Part shown: piece by piece, positions 10,664 to 18,754 of the stretch | Position numbering within the stretch: position 1 is the first letter of the stretch | Layout of the letters: each line of letters begins with the position of its first letter | Source of the DNA: Photobacterium marinum | GTDB taxonomy: Bacteria; Pseudomonadota; Gammaproteobacteria; Enterobacterales; Vibrionaceae | Direction: 5' to 3' | NCBI RefSeq assembly: GCF_000331515.1 | Contig: NZ_AMZO01000016.1 | Span: 1-64,000, forward strand | DNA: 64,000 bases | Notes under the pieces: generated by a model | What the model was told of the DNA's origin: nothing | The model's input: the letters and a program-made list of their open reading frames with translations, nothing else | Database searches by the model: none | Position numbers and translations under genes: made by a program

Positions 10664-12001
10664 TTAGTTACGGGGGATGGGAAGACTTAACTCCGCTTTA
10701 AGGCCACCAAGGTCGCTGCGGGTTAAAGTCAGTTTACCTCTATAGCTGTGCGCAAGCTCACTGACAATATTCAGTCCCAGGCCGGTTCCTGGTGTCGTTT
10801 CATCAAGTCGGATTCCGCGCTTGAGTACCGATTCATACATGGTTTCTTCAATCCCCGGGCCATCGTCTTCAATGATGATTGAAACCTGCTGTTCATTGAT
10901 ATCAGCCTGGTGCACCCGAATTAATCGGTTTGCCCATTTATAGCTGTTCTCAATTAGGTTGCCGATGATCTCATCAAGGTCTCGCTTTTCTACTGCCACA
11001 TTTAGTTCACTTTCAAGCTCATTCACCAGAACAACATCCCGATGAGCATAGACTTTGTCCATCGCCATAGATATCGCGTCAACCCGTATTGCAGGGGCAG
11101 TTTTAGCTGCCAGAATATTAACTGCGCCCGCCATTCTAGCTCTGCCTAGATGATAGTCGATGTGTTGTTGTAGTTGTTGTAGTGGTGGATTTAGTTTTGA
11201 ACGGGTATTTTCATCCAGTAATCCGACTTCATTATTTAACACAGCAATTGGCGTTTTCAGTGCATGAGATAAGTTACCTGCGTGGTTTCTGGCTCGTTCT
11301 AACAGCTCCTGATAGTGGAAAAGCAGCGCATTAAGGTCATCTATTACTGGCCTGATCTCAACTGGATAAAATCCAGTTAATTCCGTCGAGCCACCTTCGC
11401 GCACCTGATTTAGGTTTTTCTGTAATTTTTTTAGCGGCCAGAGGGACCAACTTACCTGTAACCAAGTAAGGATTAGGATGCCGATGGCCATAATCAGCAG
11501 GATCATCCACAAGCCGTTGGTGAGTTGCTTCAGCGTGGAATGCAGTTTGTCCAGGTTAGCGGCAATGGTCAGCTCTACGGGTTCATCAATTTCAGGTAAC
11601 AGGAACTTTCTTTTTACTACCAGAAGCGACTGTTCGTTAGGGCCGGAAAACCCTTTTCTTTCATCACCTGTTATTCGAGTATCCCATAGCGAGCGGGATC
11701 TTAGCTCTGTGCCATTGACACTAAGTGTCCAGTACAGGCCACTGTATGGTGACTGAAATCTGGGATTGGACAGCCTGCCTGGTCGTGAAAGCCGCCCGTG
11801 CATATCAACATCAACTTGTGCCGTTAGCTCATCCAGGTAGAGATAGAGTTGCTGTTTTTCCTGATCGACCAGGTAGCTTTTGATGAAGCTGGGAACCAGA
11901 TAACCTGTTGCAAAAATGGTAACAAATAACCAAACAGCCGCTGCAATAAGGAGGCGGCTGCGCAAGCTAGGAAGAAATTTGCTTTGGGTACTAATCAGCA
12001 T
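10664..12001 (-). CDS. Sensor histidine kinase (PhoQ/CarS-VprB-like)
   Basis: Inner-membrane kinase of 445 residues. TM1 is about 17-38, a short periplasmic domain follows, and TM2 is about 162-185 (MILLIMAIGILILTW). Then come HAMP, DHp with the H-box NLSHALKTPIAVL, and the ATPase domain with N-box NLIENSYKWA, DDGPGIE and GTGLGLNIV. It overlaps the upstream regulator gene by 11 nt, so they are co-translated. Together with the PepSY gene, the arrangement resembles V. cholerae carRS/vprAB, which responds to antimicrobial peptides and drives lipid A modification. That functional link is inference from organisation and similarity. Confidence 0.88.
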   Translation of the reverse strand: MLISTQSKFLPSLRSRLLIAAAVWLFVTIFATGYLVPSFIKSYLVDQEKQQLYLYLDELTAQVDVDMHGRLSRPGRLSNPRFQSPYSGLYWTLSVNGTELRSRSLWDTRITGDERKGFSGPNEQSLLVVKRKFLLPEIDEPVELTIAANLDKLHSTLKQLTNGLWMILLIMAIGILILTWLQVSWSLWPLKKLQKNLNQVREGGSTELTGFYPVEIRPVIDDLNALLFHYQELLERARNHAGNLSHALKTPIAVLNNEVGLLDENTRSKLNPPLQQLQQHIDYHLGRARMAGAVNILAAKTAPAIRVDAISMAMDKVYAHRDVVLVNELESELNVAVEKRDLDEIIGNLIENSYKWANRLIRVHQADINEQQVSIIIEDDGPGIEETMYESVLKRGIRLDETTPGTGLGLNIVSELAHSYRGKLTLTRSDLGGLKAELSLPIPRN

Positions 12002-12650
12002 TGATTTTGTATCCGAGTCCGCGAACTGTTTTGATCACATCGCTACCGATTTTACGACGGATACGACCGATGAAAACTTCAATGGTATTGGAGTCGCGGT
12101 CAAAATCTTGTTTATAGATGTGCTCAACCAGTTCCGAACGGGAAATAACTTTGTCGGTGTTATGCATCATGTATGAAAGCACTTTGAACTCTAGAGCTGT
12201 CAGATCAACCGCCTGTCCCTGATAAAGTACTTTTGAAGTCCTTGTATCCAAGCTTATTCCGTTGGCCTGAATAACTGGTGAAGCATTACCTGAAGAACGA
12301 CGTATTTGTGCACGTAAGCGGGCAACCAGCTCAACCATTTGAAAAGGTTTAGTCAGGTAATCATCAGCACCGGCATTCAGGCCTTCAACCCTTTGGGTCA
12401 GTTCGTTTCTGGCACTAAGAATGATTACCGGACAACTAACATTTTCATCTCGAATGCCTTTTAGTACAGTCAGGCCATCAAGCTTTGGCAAACCAAGATC
12501 CAGTACAACGGCATCCCACGGTTCAGATGTTGCTCTGTAAAGTGCATCGATACCGTCGCATGAAAGTTCCGCGACCCAGCCGCTTTGTTCCAGGCCGCTG
12601 ACAATTTGTTCGCCTAATGTTATTTCGTCTTCAACAACAAGAATTTTCAT
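11991..12650 (-). CDS. OmpR/PhoB-family response regulator (CarR/VprA-like)
   Basis: 219 residues: REC domain 1-115 with acidic D8/E9 and phospho-acceptor D51 (VVLDLGLP) and the conserved lysine in LTKPFQ, then a winged-helix DNA-binding domain (about 125-219) ending TVRGLGYKI. It overlaps the PepSY gene upstream by 4 nt and the kinase downstream by 11 nt, so all three form one operon. Likely output is transcription of envelope or lipid A genes, by analogy to CarR/PmrA-type regulators. Confidence 0.9.
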   Translation of the reverse strand: MKILVVEDEITLGEQIVSGLEQSGWVAELSCDGIDALYRATSEPWDAVVLDLGLPKLDGLTVLKGIRDENVSCPVIILSARNELTQRVEGLNAGADDYLTKPFQMVELVARLRAQIRRSSGNASPVIQANGISLDTRTSKVLYQGQAVDLTALEFKVLSYMMHNTDKVISRSELVEHIYKQDFDRDSNTIEVFIGRIRRKIGSDVIKTVRGLGYKINAD

Positions 12651-12997
12651 TTTGTTACCTTGAGAATATGTTCCAGACCGCGGCCTTTGATTTCGATGAT
12701 GGAAAGTGTTTTCGCTTCATATTCGACTTTAACGATATTGTTGTTGGCATCGATGAGTTTTAGCTCATAAATCCATACGCCATCATCTTCGTCGAGTTCA
12801 ACTTTAATGATTCTGGCATCGATATCTTTGCTGACTTTTGCCTGCAATGATGAAAATGGTTGAATAAGACCTTGCTCGACGGCTTCCATGACATCGTCAT
12901 GGTCTTCTTCAATTTCAAGGGGAGGGGCAGCATTGGCTGCTAAAGCCAATAATCCTGCCAGTCCAATTAGTGCTGAATAACGGTATTTTCTCTTCAT
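12647..12997 (-). CDS. PepSY-domain periplasmic protein
   Basis: 116 residues with a signal peptide (KRKYRYSALIGLAGLLALA...NAA) and a PepSY-type domain: helix DVMEAVEQGLIQPFSSL followed by beta strands, WIYELKLID and VEYEAKTLSI. It is first in the operon with the regulator and kinase. PepSY proteins next to PhoPQ/CarRS-type systems are thought to modulate sensing or proteolysis in the periplasm; the exact role here is unknown. Confidence 0.85.
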   Translation of the reverse strand: MKRKYRYSALIGLAGLLALAANAAPPLEIEEDHDDVMEAVEQGLIQPFSSLQAKVSKDIDARIIKVELDEDDGVWIYELKLIDANNNIVKVEYEAKTLSIIEIKGRGLEHILKVTK

Positions 12998-13201
12998 ATT
13001 AAGTAATTTATCCGGGCTTTTATGAACGTAAAATGAATGCCCGGTAGAAAGATATTACAAGGAAAAATTCACTTCTTATTGACTAAAAAAACTGTATGAT
13101 CGTCACGAAATTTCGGGTCAAAACATGCCCAAATATTGATCTTGTGCTCATCGTTTTATACAAGCTGATGTCGTATGTGACACAGTTCATTATATTCGTG
13201 A

Positions 13202-13221
13202 ATTAGAATGATAATTCTAAT
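13202..13221. promoter_or_regulatory. Inverted repeat before dCache chemoreceptor start
   Basis: A perfect 8-bp inverted repeat ATTAGAAT-GATA-ATTCTAAT ends one to two bases before the AAGGGA ribosome-binding site of the chemoreceptor. It may be an operator or a weak RNA hairpin. It only partly resembles a Fur box. Confidence 0.45.
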
Positions 13222-13231
13222 AAGGGAATCT

Positions 13232-15124
13232 ATGCGTCTTAGTTTAAAAATGAAGCTTGTTTTAGCAAGCGTATCACTGATTTTGTTAACCATCCTTGTG
13301 TTAGGTGGCATTTCTTACCAAACACTCAATGATCAGGCTTGGTCAGCAATTGAAAGTGAAAGTAATAATACCGCAAATGCGTACAGTAAAGGTATCGGTG
13401 ACTGGTTCCAGGGCCGCCAGAGTGCTGTTACAGCTACTGTAAATGCTATTGAGCGTGACCCACAGTTAGATATTGTCGGTCACCTGAAACAAACTCTGAC
13501 ATCCGGTGGTTTTGGATTAAGCTACTACGGCACCAAAGAAGGTGTTATGAACCGTCATGATCCTTCTTTAAATAAAGCGGGTTATGATCCTCGTGTACGT
13601 GGTTGGTATAAAAAGGCTTCTGCGGCAGGTAAGCAAATTACTACCATGCCTTATGTTAGCCATACAATGCAGACATTGGTTGTGACTCTTGCTGAACCTG
13701 TTTACCAAAACGGTGAAATGCTGGGCGTGGTTGGTTCAAACCTTGCTCTGGGACAGCTGATGAAAGATGTTCTTGATATCTCTGTTCCGGGGAACGGCTA
13801 TGCGATGTTGCTTGATATCAGCAACAACCTTGTTGTAGCGCATCCCGATGAAAACAAGCAGATGAAGCCGCTGACTGATTTAGGTCGTGATGTCAGTGCC
13901 CAGAAAATGCAGCAGGTTATTGCCTCCGACAAACTTTATTTCACGGAACTGGATGGTCGCGAAAAAGCGGTAGCAGTCACAGCTATTCCGAATACCTCTT
14001 GGGCAATTGCTTTGGTGATGGATAAGGCAACACTGGAAGCGCCGCTGAATGCAATGCTGGTGAAGCAGTTCATGATTGGTTTGGCGATCATGTTGTTTGT
14101 TTCTGCATTTACAGCATGGTTGGTTTCTCAGCTATTCCGTGGTCTGAATAATGTTTCTGCGGCACTTTCAGATATCGCAAACGGTGAAGGTGACCTGACA
14201 GTACGTATTGATGTTCAGTCGGATGATGAAGTTGGTGAGTTAGCTGAAAACTTTAACCAGTTCGTGTCCCGTCTGCATGTTATGGCTTCTAACCTGCGTG
14301 ATATTACGCTTCAGCTTAATCGTGCGGCGGCAGAGTCTGCTGACTCAGCGACAGAGCGTAGTAACCGCATTCGTTACCAGCAGGATGAAATTACCATGGT
14401 GGCAACGGCCGTGACAGAAATGGCCAGCGCGACTCAGGAAATTGCAGGTAATGCCGAGAATACGGCGAAGACATCAGAACAGGCTGTTGCAATGACGGAA
14501 GAGGGCAATGCTCAGGTTGGTCAAAGTCAGTCATCTATCGGTAATCTTGCTAAAGAAGTGAACAGTGCTGTTGTGATCATCGAAGATCTGAACGGTCATG
14601 CGCTGAAGATTAGCACTATCCTGGCGACGATTCGTGATATCGCAGAACAGACTAACCTGCTGGCATTAAACGCGGCTATTGAAGCAGCGCGTGCCGGTGA
14701 GCAGGGTCGTGGTTTTGCAGTGGTTGCTGATGAAGTTCGTGTGCTGTCACAGCGTACTCATACTTCAACTGAAGAGATTCAGAGCATGATCGAAACCCTG
14801 CAATCGACAACCAAGGAGGCAGTTTCTGTTATGTCTGATAGCCATCAGTTGGCTGAGACCAGTGTTCAGGATGTTGATGCTGCTGGTGTAAGTATCAGTA
14901 ACATTGCTAATGAAATTAATGTCATCAGTGATATGGCAACTCAGATTGCTTCGGCAGCAGAAGAACAGTCAAGTGTAACCGCTGAGATCAGCCGTAATAC
15001 CGAAGGCGTTCAGGAAGTTGCTAATCAGCTGGCGACTGAAGCTCAGGAAGCGGCTCAGCAGGCAGACGGTTTAAAACACCTTGCTGATCAGCTGGAGCAG
15101 GAAGTTAAACGCTACAAGTTGTAA
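13232..15124 (+). CDS. Methyl-accepting chemotaxis protein with dCache sensor domain
   Basis: Transmembrane chemoreceptor. I place the start at ATG 13232, preceded by AAGGGA (13222-13227); an ATG eight codons upstream lacks a site and adds a non-typical leader. Result: 630 residues. TM1 is about 10-30. The periplasmic double-Cache domain (about 35-270) carries [11 protein letters not shown], a motif region typical of dCache_1. TM2 follows at about 275-300, then HAMP, then the signalling domain with the tip [21 protein letters not shown] ligand such as an amino acid is possible, but the aspartate after MPYV seen in the amino-acid subfamily appears to be serine, so the ligand is open. Confidence 0.93.
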   Translation: MRLSLKMKLVLASVSLILLTILVLGGISYQTLNDQAWSAIESESNNTANAYSKGIGDWFQGRQSAVTATVNAIERDPQLDIVGHLKQTLTSGGFGLSYYGTKEGVMNRHDPSLNKAGYDPRVRGWYKKASAAGKQITTMPYVSHTMQTLVVTLAEPVYQNGEMLGVVGSNLALGQLMKDVLDISVPGNGYAMLLDISNNLVVAHPDENKQMKPLTDLGRDVSAQKMQQVIASDKLYFTELDGREKAVAVTAIPNTSWAIALVMDKATLEAPLNAMLVKQFMIGLAIMLFVSAFTAWLVSQLFRGLNNVSAALSDIANGEGDLTVRIDVQSDDEVGELAENFNQFVSRLHVMASNLRDITLQLNRAAAESADSATERSNRIRYQQDEITMVATAVTEMASATQEIAGNAENTAKTSEQAVAMTEEGNAQVGQSQSSIGNLAKEVNSAVVIIEDLNGHALKISTILATIRDIAEQTNLLALNAAIEAARAGEQGRGFAVVADEVRVLSQRTHTSTEEIQSMIETLQSTTKEAVSVMSDSHQLAETSVQDVDAAGVSISNIANEINVISDMATQIASAAEEQSSVTAEISRNTEGVQEVANQLATEAQEAAQQADGLKHLADQLEQEVKRYKL

Positions 15125-15149
15125 GCTCATTACTATTGATTTAAGACGC

Positions 15150-15173
15150 AAAGCCGCTCGAAAGAGCGGCTTT
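15150..15173. terminator. Terminator hairpin between chemoreceptor and ligE
   Basis: Perfect stem AAAGCCGCTC / GAGCGGCTTT with a GAAA loop. It lies 26 nt after the chemoreceptor stop and right at the 3' end of the convergent ligase gene. The T-tract is short on both sides. Confidence 0.8.
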
Positions 15174-15174
15174 A

Positions 15175-16107
15175 TCATATCTCCGGGCTGGAACGAACAC
15201 GGATAAAACGGGCAAAGCGCGGGATACCGCTTTTGGTATAACCATTGTGGCGATAGTTAATGACAGCACCTAAGGCTGGAGGATTAGCTCTTTCCGCATC
15301 ACTGAATCCCGAACCAATCTTGAACTTCTTATTATCCGGTGTCAGCACCCATATTGCGCCCATCTTTCCCTGATACTTTCTTTTACCTTCTTCGTACCCC
15401 ACAACAACGGCTTCGCTATCCTGATAAGGCTTGAGTTTTAGCAGCGAATCAGAGCGCCCATTTTTATACAGGTTATCTTTGTGATGGAGCATCAATCCTT
15501 CACCGTCACTCTGATTGATGTGTTCCTGATAGGCACTGAGTTCAGCCAGACTTTCGAAATGCTGTTGAGATATTAGTTGAATGTGGGAGCGGTCAATATC
15601 ATTAATCAAAGTCGTTAATTGCTTTAAACGCAGTTCAAAACGCCTATTGTCAGAGGGAAGGTCAAACACCATATATTTAATCTTTTTCCATTGAGTTTCG
15701 TTGGGGCTGTCATCCATTACTGTCGATGCGACTTGTTGGAAGTTTCCCCGGCCAGCCCAGAGTTCACCGTCAAGGCTGATATTGTCAGGAAGCGCAGCAG
15801 TAAACCAAGCTGGGGCTGTGATGATATTTCCGGTTCGTGTTACCAGTTGCTTTCCATTCCAGAAAGCCCGGATACCGTCCAATTTCTCGCTGACGTAATA
15901 GTCAGATATTTTTAATTGTAAAAGCGTACTTTCAGAAAGTAATGCAGACTCAAACGTTTTGGTATCAACGGTCTTTGCTTTCATAACTGCCGGAGCTTCA
16001 GCGGCTTCCAGCATAAAAGGGCTGACCAGAAAACTGATTGCAGCAGCAAGGTGCGTTAACTTCAGGTTGGATTTATATGCTGGCTGGCAGGGATGTTTTT
16101 CAGACAT
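15175..16107 (-). CDS. ligE: Periplasmic ATP-dependent DNA ligase (LigE type)
   Basis: Minimal ATP-dependent ligase of 310 residues that seals DNA nicks. The nucleotidyltransferase motif I is KLDGIR with the adenylated lysine K75. Motif III is DGELWAG, motif IV EGLMLH and motif V LLKLKPYQDSEAVV, followed by a short OB-fold (GAIWVLTPDNKKFKIGSG). A hydrophobic N-terminal segment (about 18-38, ending FMLEAAEA) looks like a signal peptide, as reported for the LigE group in Vibrio, Neisseria and Haemophilus, implying periplasmic action, possibly on incoming DNA. The gene is monocistronic. The periplasmic location follows from the leader; its link to competence is inference. Confidence 0.9.
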   Translation of the reverse strand: MSEKHPCQPAYKSNLKLTHLAAAISFLVSPFMLEAAEAPAVMKAKTVDTKTFESALLSESTLLQLKISDYYVSEKLDGIRAFWNGKQLVTRTGNIITAPAWFTAALPDNISLDGELWAGRGNFQQVASTVMDDSPNETQWKKIKYMVFDLPSDNRRFELRLKQLTTLINDIDRSHIQLISQQHFESLAELSAYQEHINQSDGEGLMLHHKDNLYKNGRSDSLLKLKPYQDSEAVVVGYEEGKRKYQGKMGAIWVLTPDNKKFKIGSGFSDAERANPPALGAVINYRHNGYTKSGIPRFARFIRVRSSPEI

Positions 16108-16376
16108 GGTGATTGCTCTCAGGTATGCATCTGAAGAGTTACGTTATTTTTGGTCGTGGTCTGAGTAAATACATTGTGTGCCTGGATTGCATAAATTGGG
16201 GCAAATAGCGAAGTTCTGTGTGCATTGTTTGTTTAATGCATATATTGCTTGCGAGTGATGTCTGCTAGGGATGCTATCAGTATGGGGTTGAATATGGCTC
16301 CTCTGTGCATAGTCATGTAGAATCAGCGACTTTGATTTTCAATAAATCAACATTTTTTATACAGTGACGTATTATA

Positions 16377-17429
16377 ATGCAGCTAGCACAGAATCAAATT
16401 AGTGACTTTCTGAGTCGCAAAAATATCGACTTTTCCGCCCGAACCTATTTTGTTCACGCCATGAGTTTTATGGCATTAGGTTTGTTTTCCTCCCTGTTGA
16501 TTGGTTCAATTCTAAATACCCTTGGCGCTAAACTTGGGATTCCTCTCTTTTCAGAAACGTTGTGGCCGATTGCAAAACAAATGACCGGCCCGGCAATTGG
16601 TGTTGCCATCGCTTTTGCGCTAAAGGCACCACCTTTGGTGTTATTTTCAGTGACTACAGCCGGTGCTGCTGGTGCGGCTCTGGGTGGACCGGTTGGGGCT
16701 TATATTGCTGCCGTAGCGGCAACTGAATGCGGTAAGCTGGTAGCGAATGAAACCAAAATTGATATTTTAGTGACGCCTGCTGTTACTGTTATTGTTGGTG
16801 TCGCTGTCGGAAGCCTTGTCGGCCCTTCGGTCGCGGCGGTGATGAAAGGTTTAGGCGATGTTGTAATGTATGCAACTCAACTTCAGCCGCTGCTGATGGG
16901 TATGATTGTGGCTGTACTGATGGGAATGGCTCTGACTTTGCCAATCAGTAGTGCTGCGATTGCCATTATGTTGAGCCTGAATGGATTAGCCGCCGGTGCG
17001 GCAACCGTGGGCTGTTGTGCCCAGATGGTGGGATTTGCGGTAATGAGTTTCCGTGAAAACCGTTGGGCTGGCGTGGTGGCACAAGGTTTGGGAACCTCAA
17101 TGCTGCAGATGCCGAATATCGTTAAAAACCACAAGGTCTGGCTACCGCCAATTATTACTTCTGCCATTCTGGGCCCGGTGGCGACATTGGTCTTCCAAAT
17201 GGAAAATACACCGTTAGGTGCAGGTATGGGCACGTCTGGCTTTGTCGGCCAGATTCAGTCATTTATCGCTCTGGATGCAGCAGGGTGGCAAAGCGGCGAA
17301 ATTTACTTTTCGATTTTACTTCTGCACTTGGTTCTTCCGGCTGTGATCACATTGTTTTTGGCTGAAGTTCTTCGCAAGATCGGCTGGATCAAACCGGGTG
17401 ACCTTAAACTGCACCTTACTTCAAAGTAA
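16377..17429 (+). CDS. PTS-IIC-like multi-spanning membrane protein (PfoR/PTS_EIIC_2 family)
   Basis: 350 residues with about eight to nine hydrophobic helices and small-residue-rich segments (AGAAGAALGGPVGAYIAAVAA; GAATVGCCAQ). It matches the PfoR/PTS_EIIC_2 family of stand-alone IIC-like integral membrane proteins. No IIA, IIB or phosphorylation-site domain is present, and no PTS genes are adjacent. The substrate is unknown; some homologues are annotated as regulators, without proof. ATG at 16377 follows an AT-rich leader; a clear terminator follows the gene. Confidence 0.82.
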   Translation: MQLAQNQISDFLSRKNIDFSARTYFVHAMSFMALGLFSSLLIGSILNTLGAKLGIPLFSETLWPIAKQMTGPAIGVAIAFALKAPPLVLFSVTTAGAAGAALGGPVGAYIAAVAATECGKLVANETKIDILVTPAVTVIVGVAVGSLVGPSVAAVMKGLGDVVMYATQLQPLLMGMIVAVLMGMALTLPISSAAIAIMLSLNGLAAGAATVGCCAQMVGFAVMSFRENRWAGVVAQGLGTSMLQMPNIVKNHKVWLPPIITSAILGPVATLVFQMENTPLGAGMGTSGFVGQIQSFIALDAAGWQSGEIYFSILLLHLVLPAVITLFLAEVLRKIGWIKPGDLKLHLTSK

Positions 17430-17450
17430 ATCGGACTAACCAATCTATAA

Positions 17451-17476
17451 AAGGCGCAAAAATATGCGCCTTTTTT
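17451..17476 (+). terminator. Terminator after PTS-IIC-like gene
   Basis: Stem AAGGCGCA / TGCGCCTT with an AAAATA loop followed by TTTT, 21 nt after the stop codon. Confidence 0.92.
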
Positions 17477-17658
17477 ATGCCTGAATGATCTGCGTACAGA
17501 GTGCGACAGCAAAAATTATTAAGTTTTATATCTATTTTGATATAAACATGACACAAGGTGTTATCTGGCTGATATTATTAATATATCTAAGGCATTTTGC
17601 TGTTAAGTTATGTGCATATGCATGGGCTTTATCGGTTTGATGAGGTGTTTGTTTGTAA

Positions 17659-18336
17659 GTGTGGATGGAATTTATGCTGAGATCCTGGAAAGTATCACTG
17701 TTTGTCGGGTTTGTTATCGGAAGTGTCGTTGCCTCCGCTGTCTGGAATCGTAATCCCGGACCAACTCAGGAAGAGTTCGAACTGTTGCAGCACAAAAATG
17801 CGCAACTGGCAGAAAACAAACAAGCGTTACAGGAAAGCTTTGAAGTTTATGAAACTCAGAAAGCGTTGGAAATTGAGCAGCTATCTAAACAGCTTCAAGA
17901 AAAGCAAACTGAGTTGGATAAGCAGAAAGCTGATTACGAGAAGCAAATAGCCCAAATCAAGCAGAAACAGAAAAAGCTGGAAGTAACTAAGAAGAAACTG
18001 GATACAGCTGTTGTTGAGCTTAAAACGACAGCAGAGAAGCAAAAAGTTGTACTGGATAATTCCAAGGAGCTTTATCAACAACAACTGGTACTGCAAAAGC
18101 AGGTTGCTAATGCCGAAGCTGATGTGAAAAAGGCTCAACGAGTAGCAAAAGACTTTAAACAGGCTTGTGATGAATTTAAAACCGGTTCCGGTTGGAACTG
18201 GGTTTCGCAGGCAGACTGTGACAAGTACGAAGCTAAGCTGACAATTGTTGAAGAAGAACAAGCGCAGCTGACTGCTCTTCAGGCTGAACTTGAAACGCTG
18301 AATAAGAAGATTGAAATCAGTCTGCCAAAAAAGTAA
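17659..18336 (+). CDS. Membrane-anchored coiled-coil protein of unknown function
   Basis: Up to 225 residues. An N-terminal signal-anchor (about 9-28, VSLFVGFVIGSVVASAVW) is followed by a long K/Q/E-rich coiled coil (about 35-165), then a short segment with two cysteines (ACDEFKTGSGWNWVSQADCDKY) and a final helix. Such a protein likely projects into the periplasm. Start is uncertain: GTG 17659, ATG 17665 and ATG 17674 are all in frame, and only the last has a weak GGA upstream. A terminator follows at 18351. No family assigned. Confidence 0.75.
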   Translation: MWMEFMLRSWKVSLFVGFVIGSVVASAVWNRNPGPTQEEFELLQHKNAQLAENKQALQESFEVYETQKALEIEQLSKQLQEKQTELDKQKADYEKQIAQIKQKQKKLEVTKKKLDTAVVELKTTAEKQKVVLDNSKELYQQQLVLQKQVANAEADVKKAQRVAKDFKQACDEFKTGSGWNWVSQADCDKYEAKLTIVEEEQAQLTALQAELETLNKKIEISLPKK

Positions 18337-18350
18337 TTTCGAATTAACAA

Positions 18351-18377
18351 GGCGAGGTTTTATCCTCGTCTTTTTTT
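18351..18377 (+). terminator. Terminator after coiled-coil gene
   Basis: Stem GGCGAGG / CCTCGTC (one G-U pair) with a 6-nt loop and seven T. It ends only 21 nt before the cupin ATG, so the cupin's promoter must overlap it or lie further upstream. Confidence 0.9.
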
Positions 18378-18398
18378 AGATAGTTATACAGAACAACA

Positions 18399-18713
18399 AT
18401 GACTAATTTATTCAGCAATATTCCAGCAAAGCTGCCGGAAGAAGTGTTCGAAGATATCATCAAAACGCCTGATGTTCGGATTGAGCGAATCATTTCTAAA
18501 GGGCATACCACGCCGAATAATGAATGGTACGATCAGGATGAAAATGAGTGGGTGCTGGTGGTAAAAGGTGAAGCAAAACTGTTATTTGATGATGAGAAAG
18601 AGGTTCACCTTAAAGAAGGTGATCACGTTAATATTCTCGCTCACCAGCGTCATCAGGTTTCATGGACAGATCCAAATCAGGAAACCATCTGGCTGGCAGT
18701 GTTTTATAAGTAA
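18399..18713 (+). CDS. Cupin-domain protein
   Basis: A single small beta-barrel of 104 residues. Cupin motif 1 is degenerate (GHTTPNNEWYDQDENEWVLVVKGEAKL) and motif 2 is LKEGDHVNILAHQRHQVSW. Potential metal ligands are the histidines in SKGHTTP and AHQRHQV. Function is unknown; small cupins often bind a metal and a small metabolite. It stands between two terminators, so it is probably monocistronic. Confidence 0.85.
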   Translation: MTNLFSNIPAKLPEEVFEDIIKTPDVRIERIISKGHTTPNNEWYDQDENEWVLVVKGEAKLLFDDEKEVHLKEGDHVNILAHQRHQVSWTDPNQETIWLAVFYK

Positions 18714-18715
18714 TT

Positions 18716-18745
18716 AAAAACGGCTCCCTCGGGAGCCCGTTTTTG
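18716..18745. terminator. Bidirectional terminator between cupin and APC transporter
   Basis: Stem GGCTCCC / GGGAGCC flanked by AAAAAC and GTTTTTG. It works in both directions between convergent genes. Confidence 0.92.
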
Positions 18746-18754
18746 TTGGAGTGG

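Noticed and set aside
13202-13221. Inverted repeat read as a Fur box
   Set aside because: Only the central AATGATAAT resembles Fur consensus; the 3' half does not, and the gene is not iron-related.
17881-18261. 126-codon open frame antisense to the coiled-coil gene
   Set aside because: Phe/Leu-rich translation is expected as the mirror of Lys/Glu/Gln codons on the other strand.
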